A program made the translations under genes and the position numbers. This document shows, in pieces, positions 42,711 to 51,184 of a stretch of 57,827 nucleotides of DNA. The stretch's first letter is position 1. Each line of letters opens with the position of its first letter. Source of the stretch: Candidatus Poribacteria bacterium (GTDB lineage: Bacteria > Poribacteria > WGA-4E > WGA-3G); NCBI GenBank assembly GCA_022823085.1, contig JAJDXV010000171.1:1-57827 (forward strand). The letters run 5' to 3'. Below the pieces are notes generated by a model, which did no database searches, was not told the origin of the DNA, and worked only from the letters and a program-made list of their open reading frames with translations.

Positions 42711-43790
42711 ATGGAAAAGACGCATCTACTTCAAGCACCCCACCTACACGCTATCGCACGAAACATATTTGTCGCCGCAGGTACGACACGGCACATCGCC
42801 GAAGATGTCGCCGAGATACTTGTCAACGCACACCTCGCCGGACATGATTCACACGGACTCTTGCGCGTTCCAGCCTATTTGCGCGGTATCGATGCCGGAC
42901 ATCTGAAACCCGCTGCAGAACCTAAAATCCTCGCAGAGACACCGAACACCTTGCGCATTGATGCACAACACGGCTTTGGACACTACGTCTCACGCTGGTC
43001 AATCCATAGAGCCATCGAGAAAGCGAAATCTGCTGTCTCCTGCAGTGTCAGCATCAGTAACATTGGACATATCGGACGGTTAGGCGAATACGCGGAAGCA
43101 GCTGCGAGAGCCGGATGTATTGGACTTATTACTGTCGGAACGGGCGGCAAAGGCGCAGGACCGACAGTACCTTACGGCGGTTCGCAAGGCACTTTCAGCA
43201 CCAATCCCATCGCGTTGGGCGTGCCAACTGGAGATGACAGTCCATTTATCGTTGACTACGCCACGAGTGTCATCGCGGAAGGGAAGATACAGGTCGCACG
43301 GAGTAAAGGGATAGATTTACCAGAGGGTTGCATCCTTGATAAAAATGGGCAGCCGAGCATCAAACCTGCCGATTTCTATGATGGCGGCGCGCTCCTCGCG
43401 TTCGGAAAACATAAAGGTTATGCACTCGCGATGTTCACATGTCTCCTCGGTGGGTTAGCAGGGACATTTGATGTGGAAAGCGGGAGAATGAACGGGACCT
43501 TCATGCAAGCAATTGATGTCAACGCCTTTACACCGGTTGAAGAATACCAGAAAGGTGTGCGCGCCTTCTTAGAAGGCATCAAATCGACACCCCCCGCACA
43601 AGGCTTCGACGAAGTGTTGGTCCCCGGTGATTTCGAGTCTCGCTCGCGTGAACAACGTTTAAAAGAAGGCATTGAAATACCGGATACGATCTACAATCAA
43701 TTGCAAGAGTGTGCAGAGAAACTCGGCATATCCATCGGCGAAGACACCGTCAAAGATGATGACAAAGCACATTACGGACCACTCTCATAA
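42711..43790 (+). CDS. Ldh2-family dehydrogenase (paralogue A)
   Basis: A 359-residue Ldh2-type protein. Shared signature with the gene at 20675: AEDVAEILVNAHLAGHDSHG, NIGHIGRLGEYAEAAARAGC, PFIVDYATSVIAEGKIQVAR, FGKHKGYALAMFTCLLGGLA and VPGDFESRSREQRLKEGIEI. It reduces/oxidises 2-oxo or 2-hydroxy acids with NAD(P). Start has AGGAGG 14 nt upstream. First of two tandem copies. Confidence 0.92.
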   Translation: MEKTHLLQAPHLHAIARNIFVAAGTTRHIAEDVAEILVNAHLAGHDSHGLLRVPAYLRGIDAGHLKPAAEPKILAETPNTLRIDAQHGFGHYVSRWSIHRAIEKAKSAVSCSVSISNIGHIGRLGEYAEAAARAGCIGLITVGTGGKGAGPTVPYGGSQGTFSTNPIALGVPTGDDSPFIVDYATSVIAEGKIQVARSKGIDLPEGCILDKNGQPSIKPADFYDGGALLAFGKHKGYALAMFTCLLGGLAGTFDVESGRMNGTFMQAIDVNAFTPVEEYQKGVRAFLEGIKSTPPAQGFDEVLVPGDFESRSREQRLKEGIEIPDTIYNQLQECAEKLGISIGEDTVKDDDKAHYGPLS

Positions 43791-43823
43791 CTCGCCTTAC
43801 TGAACCGCAAGGAAAATTTAAAA

Positions 43824-44861
43824 ATGAAGAGGCATATATTTAAAGCCGCAGACCTCCAGAAATTCACAAACGATCTCTTTGTCGCCGCAGACACGCCACA
43901 GCACATCGCCGACACCGTTGCCGAGATTTTGATAAAAGCCAATCTCGCTGGACACGATTCGCACGGTGTTCTGCGGATTCCCGCCTACCTTGAAGGCATC
44001 GAAAACGGCGGCATCCAACCCGCTGCCGAACCCACTGTGCTTCGGGAAACGGAGAACACGCTTCATATTGATGGCGAGAAAGGGTTCGGACACCATACGA
44101 CGCGCTACGCGATTCGCCGCGCGATCGAGAAAGCAAAAAGCGGACGCACCTGCTTCGCAACGCTTATTCGGACAGGACATATCGGTAGACTCGGTGAATA
44201 CGGTCAGGAAGCCGCTGAATCTGGATGTATCGGTATTATCACAGTCGGTGGCGGTTCAAAGGGCGGTGGACGGATCCTCCCATTTGGCGGCGCACTCGGC
44301 ACACTCGGTACCAACCCTATCTCCATCGGTATCCCGACCGGTGATAATAGACCGTTCCTGATTGATTTCGCAACAAGTATGATCGCAAACGGCAAAACCT
44401 ACGTCGCTACCAGCGAAAATCGGGACCTCCCTGAAGGGTGTGTCGTCGATAAACACGGGAACCCGACCGTCAAAACTGCTGAATATAACGACGGCGGCAA
44501 TCTGCTTGCATTCGGTAGACACAAAGGCTACGCGCTCTCGCTGTATGTGGCACTGATCGGCGGATTGGCTGGAACGTTTAATATTGCGTCTGGACAGATG
44601 AGTGGACTCCATATCCAAGTGATAGATGTCAACGCCTTCACACCCCTTGAAGAATACCAGAAAGGCGTTCGCGCGTTTTTAGATACCATCAAGGCGACAC
44701 CACCCGCCCACGGGTTTGATGAAGTGTTAGTCCCCGGTGATTTTGAAGCCAATTCGCGAGCACATCGTCTAACAAACGGTATCGATATACCGGATACGAT
44801 CTATCAGCAGCTTCAGGAGTCCGCTGAAAAGTTGGATGTTCCGATGGCGCAGGCACAATAA
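43824..44861 (+). CDS. Ldh2-family dehydrogenase (paralogue B)
   Basis: A 345-residue Ldh2-type protein 33 nt after paralogue A, which it closely resembles (NLAGHDSHGVLRIPAYLEGI, GRHKGYALSLYVALIGGLAG, EVLVPGDFEANSRAHRLTNG). The upstream paralogue is likewise long, so this is a tandem duplication with possible divergence in specificity. AAGGAAAA precedes the ATG. Confidence 0.92.
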   Translation: MKRHIFKAADLQKFTNDLFVAADTPQHIADTVAEILIKANLAGHDSHGVLRIPAYLEGIENGGIQPAAEPTVLRETENTLHIDGEKGFGHHTTRYAIRRAIEKAKSGRTCFATLIRTGHIGRLGEYGQEAAESGCIGIITVGGGSKGGGRILPFGGALGTLGTNPISIGIPTGDNRPFLIDFATSMIANGKTYVATSENRDLPEGCVVDKHGNPTVKTAEYNDGGNLLAFGRHKGYALSLYVALIGGLAGTFNIASGQMSGLHIQVIDVNAFTPLEEYQKGVRAFLDTIKATPPAHGFDEVLVPGDFEANSRAHRLTNGIDIPDTIYQQLQESAEKLDVPMAQAQ

Positions 44862-44926
44862 AATATAAAAACATATAGAACAGGCCCAAACCCGTCCGTT
44901 TACCTGCAGGATTGGAAGTGTTCCTA

Positions 44927-44990
44927 TAGGAAGGTTGGAAGGTTGAAGATCCATATCCTTCTATCCTTCCATCCTTCCATCTTTCCATCC
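44927..44990. repeat. Inverted pyrimidine/purine tandem hexamers
   Basis: Left GGAAGGTTGGAAGGTTGAAG and right CTTCTATCCTTCCATCCTTC form a long imperfect stem of 6-7-nt repeats. It follows the Ldh pair and precedes the WD40 gene, so it may act as terminator; similar sequence lies at 29080-29115. Confidence 0.5.
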
Positions 44991-45025
44991 TCAATATTCG
45001 TGTTAAGCACAATCCTTGGAGTCCT

Positions 45026-47554
45026 ATGTCATTCAAACACCATCTCCTTCCCGCAATAACGGTTCTGTTGATGCTTCCGTTCACTGCCTTCACGCAGGAA
45101 CACACTTTTTTTCGGCACGGTGGGAGCGTGCGGACAACGGCATACTCGCCAGTGAACCCGCTCGTCATCGCGAGCGCAGGGGACAGTCGCGCCGTCATGT
45201 TATGGGACTTGCAGAACGATACCGTGACAACGCTCGGTTCACACGCAGACACCGTCAACGCTGTCGCCTTTTCACCGGATGGGCAGCTGCTCGCAAGTGG
45301 CGGTGATGACTACGCTTGTAAATTGTGGGATGTTTCACTTAAAAGGCGTGTCGCGACGTTTGAACATATTGTCGATAGAAGTCGCACACAAATTAAAGCG
45401 GTTGATTTCTCGCCTGATGGACAACTGCTCGCGACTGCCGGCATCGATGTAAAATTATGGAACGTCCAAACCCGTGCAGAGATAGGCACGCTTGAACACG
45501 GTAAATGGGTGTTTGCACTCGCCTTCTCACCCGATGGACAGCTTCTTGCCACAGCGGACGAGACCGGACAGGTTAACGTCTGGGACGTTCAAAGGCAACA
45601 GATTGTTACGCAATTCACAGGGGACGCGACAACGGTCTATACAGTTAAGTTTTCTCCCGATGGCAAAATTCTTGCGGGCGCGGGATACGCCGGTGAGATT
45701 GGGTTGTGGAAGGTAGAGAATTGGGAACGTCTCGGCACGCTTCCTGTCAGCGCGACCGTCTTTACGATCGATTTTTCACCCGATAGCACCACGCTCGCCG
45801 GTACGGGCCACGAATCTGTGAACCTCTGGGCAGTTAGCACCGGTGAGAAGATCGCCTCGCTTACGGGGCACGCGGGCTGGGTAAATGCGGTAGCTTTTTC
45901 ACCAAACGGAGAGACACTCATGAGCGGCGGCGATGATGAGACGCTCCGTCTCTGGGATGTCGCCCCTTATGCTTCCGCAACGCAAGAGATCGTACGGATG
46001 ATCTATTTCCTCCCTCGCGATCGCAATCCGCAACCGGATATGTGGACGAAACTCGATAAACTCATAAAAGACGTACAAAACTTCTATGCAGATGAGATGG
46101 AACGCAACGGGTTCGGCAGAAAAACCTTCTCCTTTGAAACCGATGAAGATGGTGAAACGCTGGTCTATCGCGTTGATGGACAGTCCAGCGACGGGTACTA
46201 TCATACACAGACACAGGCGAAAGTCTATGCCGAAGTCGCCTCCCAGTTTGACATGACAAAGCACGTCTATCTCATTGTTGTAGACATTAGCAGCGAATCC
46301 ATTGAACATGAAGATATCTGCGGTGTCGGTGGCGGGAATTGGTTTGAAAATGAAGAACTGATACGGAGCGGTGGCGGATATGCTGTCGTCCCTGCGTCCG
46401 GTCGATGTTTTGATGCTGAAGCTGGCACGGTTGTAACGGCGCACGAACTCGGACACGCCTTTGGGTTGGAACACGATTTCCGAGACGATGCCTATCTCAT
46501 GTCCTACGGTGCAGCACCCGATCGGTTATCGAAGTGTGCCGCCGGTTGGTTAGCTGCGAATCGCCTGTTTAACACCGACCAAACAGCCTTCAATGAACCG
46601 ACGCTGCTACGGATGCTCACGCCAACCGCTTACGCACCAAACGCTAAGAATTTTAGCCTCCAATTTGCAATAGCAGACACAGACGGTATCCACCAAATCC
46701 AGTTACTGGTTCCAACAGTTGAAGAGGATCCGGCAGATGGTATCAAGCTGCACAGTTGTATGGACAGACATATACAGGGCAGCACCGTCGAATTTGAGAC
46801 ACCGACATTAACCGAATACCGAGAAAACACCGTCGCACTTCAAGTGATTGATGTGTACGGCAATATCACGCGGCAGGAATACACGCTCACCGCAGATGAT
46901 ACATTGATTGTCGAAAACATTGAGAACCCAGCAGATGTCAACGGCGACGGAATCGTTAGTGCTGACGATCTGACGTTAGTTGTGGAAAGTTTCGGCGAAA
47001 CGATTCCGAAGAACACCGATCCGAACCCCGATGTTAATGGAGACGGTGTTGTTAACATTATAGATGTCTTCTTGGTTTTTGAACAGTTGAATAACGTCCC
47101 AGCAGCACCAGCACTGCACGCGCTCACAGTCGCAGACCTCCGAACTTGGATCAACCAAGCCAAAAGCCTTAGTATTTCTGGTAACACTTCACCGCTCCGC
47201 CCTGACACTGTGGAAAAGGGAATGGCTATCCTTGAACAACTTCTTGCTAAACTGGCACCGACAGAGACAGCACTCCTGCCGAATTACCCGAACCCGTTCA
47301 ATCCGGAGACATGGATTCCCTATCAACTCGCTGAAGCAGCGGAGGTGACGTTGTACATCCATTCCATGAACGGCGTTTTGGTGCGGACATTGAGATTGGG
47401 GTATCAGTCAGCGGGTATGTATCAGAATCGAAACCGTGCAGCGTATTGGGACGGTAGGAACGCACGAGGTGAGCCTGTTGCAAGTGGTGTCTATTTTTAT
47501 ACGCTAACGGCGGGAGATTTTACCGCGACACGCAAGATGTTAATAGCGAAATAG
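45026..47554 (+). CDS. WD40 beta-propeller fused to metzincin, dockerin and T9SS-type sorting domain
   Basis: An 842-residue secreted protein. Signal MSFKHHLLPAITVLLMLPFT. Seven WD40 blades at about residues 30-310 end in variants of F-S-P-D-G-x-x-L-A and L-W-D-V. A metalloprotease domain at about 325-500 has zinc motif H-E-L-G-H-A-F-G-L-E-H-D from about residue 473 with a following Met-turn (Y-L-M-S-Y-G), matching metzincins. A dockerin-like pair of Ca loops occurs around 635-690 (DVNGDGIVSADDL, DVNGDGVVNIIDVF). The last 80 residues have the sorting-type module (LLPNYPNPFNPETWIPYQL, then ARGEPVASGVYFYTLTAGDF, ending RKMLIAK). Secreted, likely surface-displayed protease. Confidence 0.9.
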   Translation: MSFKHHLLPAITVLLMLPFTAFTQEHTFFRHGGSVRTTAYSPVNPLVIASAGDSRAVMLWDLQNDTVTTLGSHADTVNAVAFSPDGQLLASGGDDYACKLWDVSLKRRVATFEHIVDRSRTQIKAVDFSPDGQLLATAGIDVKLWNVQTRAEIGTLEHGKWVFALAFSPDGQLLATADETGQVNVWDVQRQQIVTQFTGDATTVYTVKFSPDGKILAGAGYAGEIGLWKVENWERLGTLPVSATVFTIDFSPDSTTLAGTGHESVNLWAVSTGEKIASLTGHAGWVNAVAFSPNGETLMSGGDDETLRLWDVAPYASATQEIVRMIYFLPRDRNPQPDMWTKLDKLIKDVQNFYADEMERNGFGRKTFSFETDEDGETLVYRVDGQSSDGYYHTQTQAKVYAEVASQFDMTKHVYLIVVDISSESIEHEDICGVGGGNWFENEELIRSGGGYAVVPASGRCFDAEAGTVVTAHELGHAFGLEHDFRDDAYLMSYGAAPDRLSKCAAGWLAANRLFNTDQTAFNEPTLLRMLTPTAYAPNAKNFSLQFAIADTDGIHQIQLLVPTVEEDPADGIKLHSCMDRHIQGSTVEFETPTLTEYRENTVALQVIDVYGNITRQEYTLTADDTLIVENIENPADVNGDGIVSADDLTLVVESFGETIPKNTDPNPDVNGDGVVNIIDVFLVFEQLNNVPAAPALHALTVADLRTWINQAKSLSISGNTSPLRPDTVEKGMAILEQLLAKLAPTETALLPNYPNPFNPETWIPYQLAEAAEVTLYIHSMNGVLVRTLRLGYQSAGMYQNRNRAAYWDGRNARGEPVASGVYFYTLTAGDFTATRKMLIAK

Positions 47555-47632
47555 GATCATAGAAGAACGGAAGACTGCGTATAGCGAAAATGCCCCTGTG
47601 GTTTTACCGCTCAACCCAACCTACAGGAATCC

Positions 47633-47771
47633 ATCTATAGACATATCACGCCTCTGGCGTGAGAAGAGCCAAACCCCTCCAAGAATCTCCTTGCTCCAGC
47701 GGAGCAATATATCTATAGAAAAACGGGCTGAAGCGACCGCACTCCAGCGGAGTGCTATGTAAACACATCTA
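47633..47771. repeat. Three related 7-bp hairpins with changing stems
   Basis: Units: TCACGCC-TCT-GGCGTGA (47646-47662), TTGCTCC-AGC-GGAGCAA (47691-47707) and GCACTCC-AGC-GGAGTGC (47739-47755). The first unit is inverted, preceded by ATCTATAGACATA; the second is followed by TATATCTATAG and the third by TATGTAAACACATCT. Stem sequences differ but pairing is kept in each. Confidence 0.7.
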
Positions 47772-47911
47772 ACAGCGGTATCCTTCTCGCGTTTCATAGG
47801 GACCTCCATGAAGAGCGTGTTGGGAATGCCAATACATCTACTTGTTAGGCGAACGCATACTATGAGTCTGTTAAATCTAAACTGATAGATGGTTCGTAGT
47901 AGGTCAATTCT

Positions 47912-47926
47912 GCGGCGTACTCGCCC
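47912..47926. repeat. 15-bp dispersed motif GCGGCGTACTCGCCC (copy 2)
   Basis: Identical to 30201-30215. A palindromic core lies inside. Confidence 0.4.
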
Positions 47927-48149
47927 CGGGGAATGCCATAAGGCATTCATACCGTTGATTCATGCGATCTGCATTATTGCCTGTCTTACATGCGGATGTC
48001 CCATAGCGTTTCAAATCTTTATAATGCAGCTTTATTTTTTAGATTTGGTATTACAAACAGCCTCTTGACCAAAAAAATAGGGACTTGTGGGGAAAAATAT
48101 GCTGAAAGCTTTCTGAATTCTAAAAAACGCATTTTTTTGAAAATTTAAT

Positions 48150-48178
48150 TTGACAAAACGTTTTTTAGCGAGTATAAT
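48150..48178 (+). promoter_or_regulatory. Perfect consensus sigma-70 promoter
   Basis: TTGACA (48150-48155), 17-nt spacer, TATAAT (48173-48178). Both hexamers are exact. The -10 touches the left end of MITE copy B (48176). The next gene on this strand is the AAA ATPase at 48686. Confidence 0.65.
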
Positions 48179-48354
48179 AGATATTATAGCGATTTAAAAA
48201 CTCGTTGTTAAAATTAACTTTCAGTATTTTATTAATTTACATTATAGTCTTTTAACCACTCTCGTAGAGGCATTTTTCCGCATTTTAAGCCAAAATGTTC
48301 TAATAAACGCGAAAAAATCAACACGAAATTAAATCATTATAGAGTCTATTGAAT
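48176..48354. mobile_element. MITE-like element, copy B (about 178 bp)
   Basis: Left AATAGATATTATAGCGATTT; right end, read on the other strand, ATTCAATAGACTCTATAATG then ATTT. Imperfect terminal repeats of about 20 bp match the ends of copy A (10074-10215). Interior has no gene. Confidence 0.55.
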
Positions 48355-48602
48355 ACGACAAACATCCTAATCCGACATGTATCTGCTATAATATTACGGG
48401 ATGGGTGCCGAATGAAAATATAAGCGCCCAGAAGAAAAGACATTTTTTTCTACTAACGACGCAAGAAGAAACAGCAGATGCGTGGGAATTGAGAAGTGAT
48501 AGAGGACACATTTTCAACCCGTATTGGACACCGCTTTCACCGAAACCCGAAATCATATCGCCACAAGACAGGTGGTTGGATTTTGTTTATGAGAAAATCT
48601 GA
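48333..48602 (+). pseudogene. Doubtful short frame, possible gene fragment
   Basis: From just after a stop at 48330-48332 the frame runs open to 48602. It has a GTG at 48405 without a ribosome-binding site. It contains NPYWTPLSPKPEIIS and ends W-L-D-F-V-Y-E-K-I. It resembles the end of a real protein, but no family is recognised and it overlaps the MITE end. I treat it as a possible decayed fragment. Confidence 0.25.
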
Positions 48603-48626
48603 ATTGTGGTAAAATAGATGTTAGTA

Positions 48627-48652
48627 GTAGGATGAGGTGACCTCGTCCCTAC
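48627..48652. repeat. REP-like palindrome GGATGAGG-TGA-CCTCGTCC
   Basis: An 8-bp stem with one G-T pair, flanked by GTAG/CTAC (48627-48652, one bulged C). It is a variant of the palindrome at 10143-10161, here between the short frame and the ATPase start. Confidence 0.55.
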
Positions 48653-48685
48653 AGTTAGCATATTGGAAAGGGGAGCAGGCTAATT

Positions 48686-49843
48686 ATGGAACGCATTCAA
48701 CTAACTTCATTAGGACAAATCCGTGAAGCCGACATCTCCTTTGGGGATTTGACAGTATTCGTCGGTGAGCAAGCGAGTGGAAAGAGCATTCTGCTCCAAC
48801 TTGTGAAGCTAATTTTAGACGCAGGCGATATTACGCAAACCCTAAAAAAACACGGTTTTGATTGGCATGGAGAGCTCAAAAATTTTTTATCGCTCTATTT
48901 CGGTGAAGGCATGGACGGTATTTGGGACAACGCCTCGACTCAGATAACGGTTGACGGTGAAGCGTTTGAACTTGACAAAGTATTGTCTCGGAAAGGAAAG
49001 AAAAAAGCAGAGTCTCTCTTCTTGATCCCTGCTCAACGGGTTATGACGCTCAAAGATGGATGGCCGCGTGCTTTTACGGACTACGCTATCGGTGATCCGT
49101 ATGTTGTTAAGCAATTCAGTGAACATTTACGTCTATTTTTGGAGACAAGTTTGGGCGTTAGTGAAGATGTTATTTTTCCGAAAGCACACCGTATGAATAA
49201 AACAATACGGGATGCGATTGGTGGGAGTATCTTTGGTGGGGCACAGGTCAAACTTGATCGTTCCAGTTTGCGGAAACGCATTATATTGGATGTTGAGGGG
49301 AATCAACTTCCGTTTATGGTGTGGTCTACTGGGCAGAGAGAATTTGTACCACTTTTGTTGGGGCTGGATCGGTTAATGCCTTCAGGCGGTGCGAGAAAAA
49401 AAAATAATCTCAACTGGGTTGTCATTGAAGAACCGGAGATGGGGTTACACCCTCAATCCATATCAGTTTTGCTGATTATTCTTTTTGAGCTCTTGCGGCG
49501 TGATTATAAAGTCCTTGTCTCTACCCACTCAGCACAAATTTTAGAACTCGTCTGGGCAATTCGATTTATTGCTAAATCAAAAACCGCTCCTGCACGTTTA
49601 AGAGAGTTATTGGATTTGAAAGCAAATGCCTATTCTTATGACCTTACAGAGACGATCTTAAATAAAAAAACTTTCAAAACCTACTATTTTTCTCGTCAGG
49701 ATGGTGTTGTGAATGTCAAAGACATTTCAACCTTAGACGCTGAGGATCCAGATGAAGCCGTATCGGATTGGGGCGGTCTTACACTATTTAGTACGAAGTC
49801 TGCTGATGTTGTCTCGAAAGCTGTGTCGGAGAGTGGTCTTTGA
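48686..49843 (+). CDS. AAA15-type ATPase (OLD/RecF-like), orphan
   Basis: A 385-residue ABC/SMC-like ATPase. Walker A is G27-E-Q-A-S-G-K-S34. The ABC-type region is visible as MVWSTGQREFVPLLLGL, then Walker B with the catalytic Glu W-V-V-I-E-E-P-E-M-G-L-H-P-Q, and VLVSTHSAQILEL (H-loop). Similar ATPases (AAA15/OLD-like) occur in several phage-defence systems with a partner nuclease or protease. No partner is adjacent: the next gene is a Gfo/Idh oxidoreductase and the 5-prime side is an AT-rich island. GGGGAG precedes the ATG. Use in defence is inference. Confidence 0.8.
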   Translation: MERIQLTSLGQIREADISFGDLTVFVGEQASGKSILLQLVKLILDAGDITQTLKKHGFDWHGELKNFLSLYFGEGMDGIWDNASTQITVDGEAFELDKVLSRKGKKKAESLFLIPAQRVMTLKDGWPRAFTDYAIGDPYVVKQFSEHLRLFLETSLGVSEDVIFPKAHRMNKTIRDAIGGSIFGGAQVKLDRSSLRKRIILDVEGNQLPFMVWSTGQREFVPLLLGLDRLMPSGGARKKNNLNWVVIEEPEMGLHPQSISVLLIILFELLRRDYKVLVSTHSAQILELVWAIRFIAKSKTAPARLRELLDLKANAYSYDLTETILNKKTFKTYYFSRQDGVVNVKDISTLDAEDPDEAVSDWGGLTLFSTKSADVVSKAVSESGL

Positions 49844-49867
49844 ATTTTACGAAAAAAGGAGAAAAAG

Positions 49868-50971
49868 ATGGCGACTTATCGAGCAGGTGTAATCGGTTTG
49901 GGGCGTATGGGAAGCACTTTTGATGATGAGATCACGCAAGGTGGGTCTCTGTTTCTGCCGTATTGCCACGGTCCGACCTACCACGCGGCACCGAATGTGG
50001 AACTGGTATCGGGTGCGGATCTGCATGCCGAACAAGGCGCGATTTTCGGTGAACGGTGGGGATTGGGTTCAGCGCATATCTACAGCGATTATCGTGAGAT
50101 GCTGGAGAAGGAGGATCTCGACATCGTCAGTGTTTGCACGACGGCACGGGTCCGATCGACTATTGTGCAAGATGTCGCGCGTGCCGGGGTGAAAGCGATC
50201 TGGGCAGAGAAACCGATTTCGCTGAGCCTCGCTGAGGCAGACGAAATAGTAGAGACCTGCCGAGCGGAAGGTGTCGCGTTGGCGATCAACTGCGCGCGCC
50301 GCTGGAATCCGTTCTTTAGTGAGGCTCGAAAACTGATAGACGACGGCGAAATCGGTGACGTGCTTCAGGTGACGGTCTACGCGCAATGCGGACTCTCACA
50401 TAACGGTAGCCACGCTATTGATATTCTGCGCTATATGGCGGGCGGGAACGTGGAATGGGTCTTCGGTGAGATGCAGTCCGATGAAGCCGCCGCTGGTGAA
50501 GGTGATCTGCAGGGAAACGGTTACCTCGTTTTTGATAACGGCGTGCGTGGGTATCTGCGGAGTACGGCTTGTGGTGCTGCACCGTGGGAGGTCGATGTCA
50601 TCGGTACAACGGGACGTATCCGTTCTGTTAACAATGCTGAGACGTTTGAATTGATTCGTATGGTCCCCGGTGGACGGCGTGGACGGGGCGTGCCTGCGAG
50701 GTGTCCGTTCCCGTGGCCTGTGCGGATGCAAGGTATGGGGCTGACGATTGTTGAGGATCTCATTAGTGCCATTGAGAACGGAACTTCTCCGAAGTGTTCA
50801 GGCGAAGACGGGCGCGAAGCGTTAGAGGTTGCGGTCGCACTCCGAGAGTCGCATCGCCGTGGTGGCGTAAAAGTTGCGCTGCCCGTCGAAGACCGGAGCC
50901 TCCAGATCCTTTCATCAGAGATTCGGGGTGACGACACACCTGCTCGAATTCGGAGATTGCAGGCGAGATAA
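49868..50971 (+). CDS. Gfo/Idh/MocA-family oxidoreductase
   Basis: A 367-residue NAD(P)-dependent sugar or polyol oxidoreductase. N-terminal Rossmann motif GVIGLGRMGSTF; K in AIWAEKPISLSLAEAD (the conserved E-K-P), and the second-domain N-C-A-R-R-W-N-P region. Substrate could be an inositol or sugar. AAGGAG 7 nt upstream of the ATG; the gap to the ATPase is 24 nt. Confidence 0.92.
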   Translation: MATYRAGVIGLGRMGSTFDDEITQGGSLFLPYCHGPTYHAAPNVELVSGADLHAEQGAIFGERWGLGSAHIYSDYREMLEKEDLDIVSVCTTARVRSTIVQDVARAGVKAIWAEKPISLSLAEADEIVETCRAEGVALAINCARRWNPFFSEARKLIDDGEIGDVLQVTVYAQCGLSHNGSHAIDILRYMAGGNVEWVFGEMQSDEAAAGEGDLQGNGYLVFDNGVRGYLRSTACGAAPWEVDVIGTTGRIRSVNNAETFELIRMVPGGRRGRGVPARCPFPWPVRMQGMGLTIVEDLISAIENGTSPKCSGEDGREALEVAVALRESHRRGGVKVALPVEDRSLQILSSEIRGDDTPARIRRLQAR

Positions 50972-50982
50972 AAATCAAAAAT

Positions 50983-51184
50983 GTAGCCTGCAACAACGGC
51001 GCAGGCGGATTTAGGAAGGCACATTGAAATCTAAACGCAGGTCGTTTTTCCGCAAGGTATGATTAAAAATCTGTGTGTTTTTTAAGATCGGAACCGTAGC
51101 CTGCAACAACGGCGCAGGCGGGATTTAGGAAGGCACATTGAAATCTAAACGCACGTTGTTTTTCCGCAAGGTATAATTAAAAAC
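50983..51184. repeat. Tandem direct repeat (about 87 bp, period 113)
   Basis: Copy 1 starts at 50983 and copy 2 at 51096: GTAGCCTGCAACAACGGCGC, then AGGCGG (AGGCGGG in copy 2) and ATTTAGGAAGGCACATTGAA. Each contains the stem GCCTGC/GCAGGC and ends in a -10-like TATNAT followed by TAAAAA. The second copy ends at the ATG of the PhyH gene, giving TATAAT at 51172-51177. Confidence 0.75.

Larger units (their letters stand above)
47555..48149. other. Repeat-rich AT-rich intergenic island
   Basis: About 600 bases without a credible gene. It contains three covarying hairpins (47633-47771) and the GCGGCGTACTCGCCC motif. A minus-strand frame at 47621-47950 runs through the hairpins and is probably not translated. 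From 47990 on the sequence is strongly AT-rich. Confidence 0.6.

Noticed and set aside
44689..45258. Minus-strand frame across the Ldh-WD40 gap
   Set aside because: It reads through the pyrimidine-rich inverted repeat and parts of known genes.
47621..47950. Minus-strand 109-codon frame, with an internal ATG preceded by GGAGG
   Set aside because: It runs across the hairpin repeats and shows no protein family features; composition follows the repeats.
50983..51184. Possible CRISPR-type array
   Set aside because: Only two copies of about 87 bp with a 26-bp gap; no short repeats and spacers, no cas genes.
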